Below, in pieces: positions 63,846 to 64,000 of a stretch of 64,000 bases of DNA. A program made the position numbers and the translations under genes. Source of the DNA: Parvibaculum lavamentivorans DS-1 (GTDB taxonomy: Bacteria; Pseudomonadota; Alphaproteobacteria; Parvibaculales; Parvibaculaceae); assembly GCF_000017565.1 (NCBI RefSeq), contig NC_009719.1, forward strand, positions 1,488,001-1,552,000, written 5' to 3'. Below the pieces are notes generated by a model. The model was not told the origin of the DNA, did not search any database, and was given only the letters and a program-made list of their open reading frames with translations. Each line of letters opens with the position of its first letter. Position 1 is the stretch's first letter.

Positions 63846-64000
63846 ATGGCCCCCACGCCGGATAGAGACGGGCAGGATAAGAAAGTCTGTCTTGGCGTCG
63901 TCACCGGCGCGCATGGCGTGCGCGGACTTGTCCGCGTGAAGCCCTATACCGAGATGCCGGAAGGCGTCGCGGCTTATGGGCCGGTCGAGACGAAGGATGG
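63846..64000 (+). CDS. rimM: Ribosome maturation factor RimM (3' end outside window)
   Basis: The frame from ATG 63846 encodes VCLGVVTGAHGVRGLVRVKP, the N-terminal RimM signature, and remains open at the window edge. RimM assists 30S head assembly with S19. Only 51 codons are visible. It lies 21 bases after rpsP. Confidence 0.92.
   Translation, partial: MAPTPDRDGQDKKVCLGVVTGAHGVRGLVRVKPYTEMPEGVAAYGPVETKD

Overview
This window is high-G+C chromosomal DNA from an alphaproteobacterium, most probably Parvibaculum or a close relative. I base this on gene content and protein character, not on a database search. Pointers are the DUF1302/DUF1329/Ycf48-like trio, abundant acyl-CoA and hydroxyacyl-CoA enzymes, DUF2794, an IalB-family protein, YjhX, acnA beside ccmABCDG, and many short palindromic intergenic repeats. 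There is no phage, plasmid, CRISPR array or classical IS element. Genes are densely packed and mostly housekeeping or lipid and hydrocarbon metabolism.

Layout. 1-4.6 kb: the 3' part of a PII gene with an in-frame ribbon-helix-helix segment, a broken CoA-transferase gene, a soluble histidine kinase overlapping a HerA-type ATPase, and a copper chaperone. 4.6-10.7 kb: DUF1302, DUF1329 and Ycf48-like secreted proteins, interrupted by a GIY-YIG gene held between perfect 31-bp inverted repeats. 10.8-15.6 kb: a crotonase, acyl-CoA dehydrogenase, flavin monooxygenase-like and SDR run, then a glutamine amidotransferase. 15.6-25.4 kb: tRNA-Ala, YggT, DUF167, folD behind a ZTP-type riboswitch, an aldo/keto reductase, yjhX, a degenerate serine-hydrolase membrane protein, ppa, argG, an HCCA-isomerase-like gene, rlmN and an IalB-like gene.

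25.7-39.7 kb: small oxidoreductases and hydrolases separated by palindromic elements, the tesA/ybbA/ybbP locus, a Bax-inhibitor-1-like gene with a Pho-box-like triple repeat upstream, and DUF2794. 40.3-45.1 kb: a gliding-type ABC exporter operon (ATPase, permease, GldG-like, DUF4340). 45-53.8 kb: a DUF1223 gene; aconitase A carrying a 200-residue Lys/Ala-rich histone-H1-like N-terminal extension; a crotonase; ccmA-B-C-D-G; and a MarR regulator with a similar basic tail. 54-64 kb: Nudix, an MHS-type transporter, yciB, ftsY, mtaB and dapF on the minus strand; a PIG-L deacetylase, a CinA-like gene, ffh, rpsP and the start of rimM on the plus strand.

The most unusual observations are the H1-like aconitase, the repeat-bracketed GIY-YIG unit with an empty relative at 26.8 kb, the in-frame RHH-PII reading frame at the left edge, two hydrolase-fold proteins that have lost their catalytic residues, and a folD riboswitch whose expression platform can be read from sequence. 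All family assignments come from motifs recognised by eye.
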